Made by a program: the position numbers and the translations under genes. Below are positions 19,672-21,058 of a stretch of 21,058 nt of DNA, piece by piece. The stretch lies in NCBI GenBank assembly GCA_036897485.1, contig JAYMTF010001843.1, positions 1 to 21,058 on the forward strand, in the 5' to 3' direction. The notes beneath the pieces were generated by a model. That model saw only the letters and a list, made by a program, of their open reading frames with translations, was not told the origin of the DNA and searched no databases. The DNA comes from Pelargonium nanum. Lineage: Eukaryota > Streptophyta > Magnoliopsida > Geraniales > Geraniaceae. The number at the start of each line of letters is the position of its first letter. Positions within the stretch are counted from its first letter, which is position 1.

Positions 19672-19850
19672 TTTAGGGTTGCCCATTGAAAAAGGTGTCT
19701 AGTACAAGGATGTCATTTGTAATTTCTCTAAACTAAATTTAAGTTAAATTACCAAACAAGCAAACACGCACTTAAGAAATAAGGTAAAAGACTCAATTTT
19801 ATCCCTGAATTTTGTGTTTCGACCTAATTTGGTCAATGAACATTTCTTAA
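19672..19850. other. Flank of the inverted-repeat element
   Basis: The phrase ttgcccattgaaaaaggtgtctagtacaag and 'gtcatttgtaatttctcta' look like the outer part of a related plant element, so the element may extend to about 19730. No partner of this part was found left of the T-run. Confidence 0.35.
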
Positions 19851-19995
19851 TGTTCATTTTTTTCTTCCCGATTTGCCCCTAACCCTCTATTCACTTCTAA
19901 ATTCTATTTAACCCATCTTATTATCAATATTGTCCATTTTTTTTCTTCCCGATTTGCCCCTAACCCTCTATTCACTTCTAAATTCTATTTAACCC
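19851..19995 (+). repeat. Tandem duplication of a ~64-bp segment, period 81 bp
   Basis: 19851-19914 and 19931-19995 both read tg(t/c)catttttt, then cttcccgatttgcccctaac and on to attctatttaaccc. They differ by one substitution and one T in the T-run. The 16-base spacer between them is atcttattatcaatat. Confidence 0.9.
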
Positions 19996-20490
19996 TTAAA
20001 TTTATTGTTATTTAACTATTTACATCTACAACTTGACTGCAAAATTTAATGTTATTTAGTGCTTGTTTGGTAACTCTACTTTTATGCAGCTCGTTTGAAA
20101 TAAAGTTTTCAAGTATAAAATTATGGAAAGATAAATATGGACATTAAGATAAATCATATTATATTATTGATATTTATTTTAATTTGAGCTTTGCCTAAGG
20201 TTGATCGTAATAATTTTTAGTGTGTCAATCAATGATTTTTTTTTTGTTCTAGGTAGGTCGACCTAAACTAAAATCTGGTCGTTAAAAATTTTTCTCAAGA
20301 GATCTCCACCTCCGGTTGAAATTAGCTACTTTGATTAGTCCTACAAGAGATTCTCTTTAGATGTCACATATTTTATTAAACATGCTTTCTTTTTAAGTAG
20401 TTACTTTATCCTACTGTCACCTCTTTAAAAGAAGAAGTAGTGCTACCAAACAAGATTCAATGCATGCCATTTTATTCAATTATATACAAT
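19996..20490. other. Intergenic DNA, no gene recognised
   Basis: AT-rich sequence without coding frame or structure that I can support. Confidence 0.5.
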
Positions 20491-20491
20491 T

Positions 20492-20709
20492 CCCTCCGTC
20501 CAAAAAATGAGTGTTATGTTTCTCTTGAATATTTGTCTCAAAATGAGTATCCTCTTTCCTTTTTTTAGTAAGTCAGTTGTGGATGAATTGTCGATAGTAC
20601 CCTTTAACTTTGTTATAACACATAATTATGAGGATATAATAATTAATGTATTACACTGACTATTTTTTCAACATAAAGAGAGGGACACTCATTTTGTGAT
20701 GATGAAATA
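20492..20709. mobile_element. Second Stowaway-like MITE, degenerate
   Basis: Left end TTCCCTCCGTCCAAAAAATGAGTGT matches the Stowaway consensus CTCCCTCCGTCCCAAAAT. Right end, read on the minus strand, gives a diverged TATTTCATCATCACAAAATGAG, then TGTCCCTCTC. The shared core AAAATGAGTGT is inverted at both ends. An inner copy of ctcaaaatgagtatcctctt lies at about 20538. About 218 bases long, older than the copy in the kinase intron. Confidence 0.6.
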
Positions 20710-20740
20710 TTGAATATGTTATTTTAAAACACAAAAATTT

Positions 20741-20818
20741 GTTGCTTTCCAAATATGGATTTCTTTGAATGTAGGCATTGATTAGTTGCTTTCCGAATCT
20801 GTGTTTCTTGAAACTATT
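20741..20818 (+). repeat. Imperfect direct repeat, period 44 bp
   Basis: gttgctttccaaatatggat plus ttctttgaa at 20741, and gttgctttccgaatctgtgt plus ttcttgaaa at 20785, are two diverged copies. Confidence 0.5.
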
Positions 20819-20819
20819 T

Positions 20820-21058
20820 CATGTGATAATTTTTTATGCTCAACAATGCATCTTCTCTGGCTTAAACCATTTTGTGATCCTTTCAATCTAAATTTTGAGA
20901 GCCATTGCTAGGCTCCATCAGCGTTGTGACTTCGTGTCTGCATTTTGTTTTCCATTTTTGTGCTTAGTTTTCTAATGAACTTCTTTTTGTGACGCGGGAT
21001 GAGAACTTCAATTTCAGAGCTGCACATTGGGCTGACCTCCATGGCCTTTTACAAAATG
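20820..21058. other. Right edge of the window, no gene established
   Basis: Composition becomes less AT-rich toward the edge. A plus-strand frame opens at ATG 20999 and stays open to the window end (20 codons, MRTSISELHIGLTSM..). It is too short to judge; it could be the start of a neighbouring exon or chance. Confidence 0.3.

Overview
The window looks like nuclear DNA of a dicot plant. It has AT-rich intergenic DNA, genes with many short GT..AG introns, and plant-type non-autonomous repeats (Stowaway-like MITEs, an Au-like SINE, RTE-type and L1-type LINE fragments). The two protein genes match plant families that I recognise from memory. Their wording looks asterid-like to me, but I cannot fix a species.

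Layout. Positions 405-2898 (minus strand) hold an 11-exon gene for the mitotic histone H3 kinase haspin. The kinase half is complete and all exon phases join into a 438-residue reading frame. The N-terminal part of the family protein is not encoded: the exon carrying its conserved start region has an in-frame TAG just before the usable ATG. A non-coding leader intron (about 2935-3572) upstream contains a decayed LINE 3' end flanked by imperfect target-site duplications. The leader and promoter run to about 4100 and include a (GA)13 tract.

Positions 4100-13000 are a long gene desert. It holds two GGGTCGGGT-type segments that may be non-autonomous hAT debris, a three-copy degenerate tandem repeat (6399-6840), a 22-bp perfect direct repeat (7897-7992), a less AT-rich segment I cannot explain (10410-11345), and a young-looking 5'-truncated L1-type LINE (12177-12593) between perfect 16-bp duplications.

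Positions 13017-17529 (plus strand) hold a 7-coding-exon receptor-like kinase gene of the At2g42960/At5g18500 type: single transmembrane helix, no large ectodomain, RD kinase, 509 residues. A TATA box, a long leader with three small upstream ORFs and a 429-bp leader intron precede it. A Stowaway-like MITE sits in its last intron.

Positions 17530-21058 are its 3' flank. They contain a possible tRNA-derived SINE, a clearer Au-like SINE, an approximately 0.87-kb element with long terminal inverted repeats around a pyrimidine-rich core, an 81-bp-period tandem duplication and a second Stowaway-like MITE.

The two genes are far apart and transcribed away from each other; nothing suggests they work in one pathway. 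I found no operon-like system, CRISPR array, tRNA or rRNA. The most informative oddities are the truncated haspin start, the upstream ORFs of the kinase gene, and the terminal-inverted-repeat element with its unusual core.
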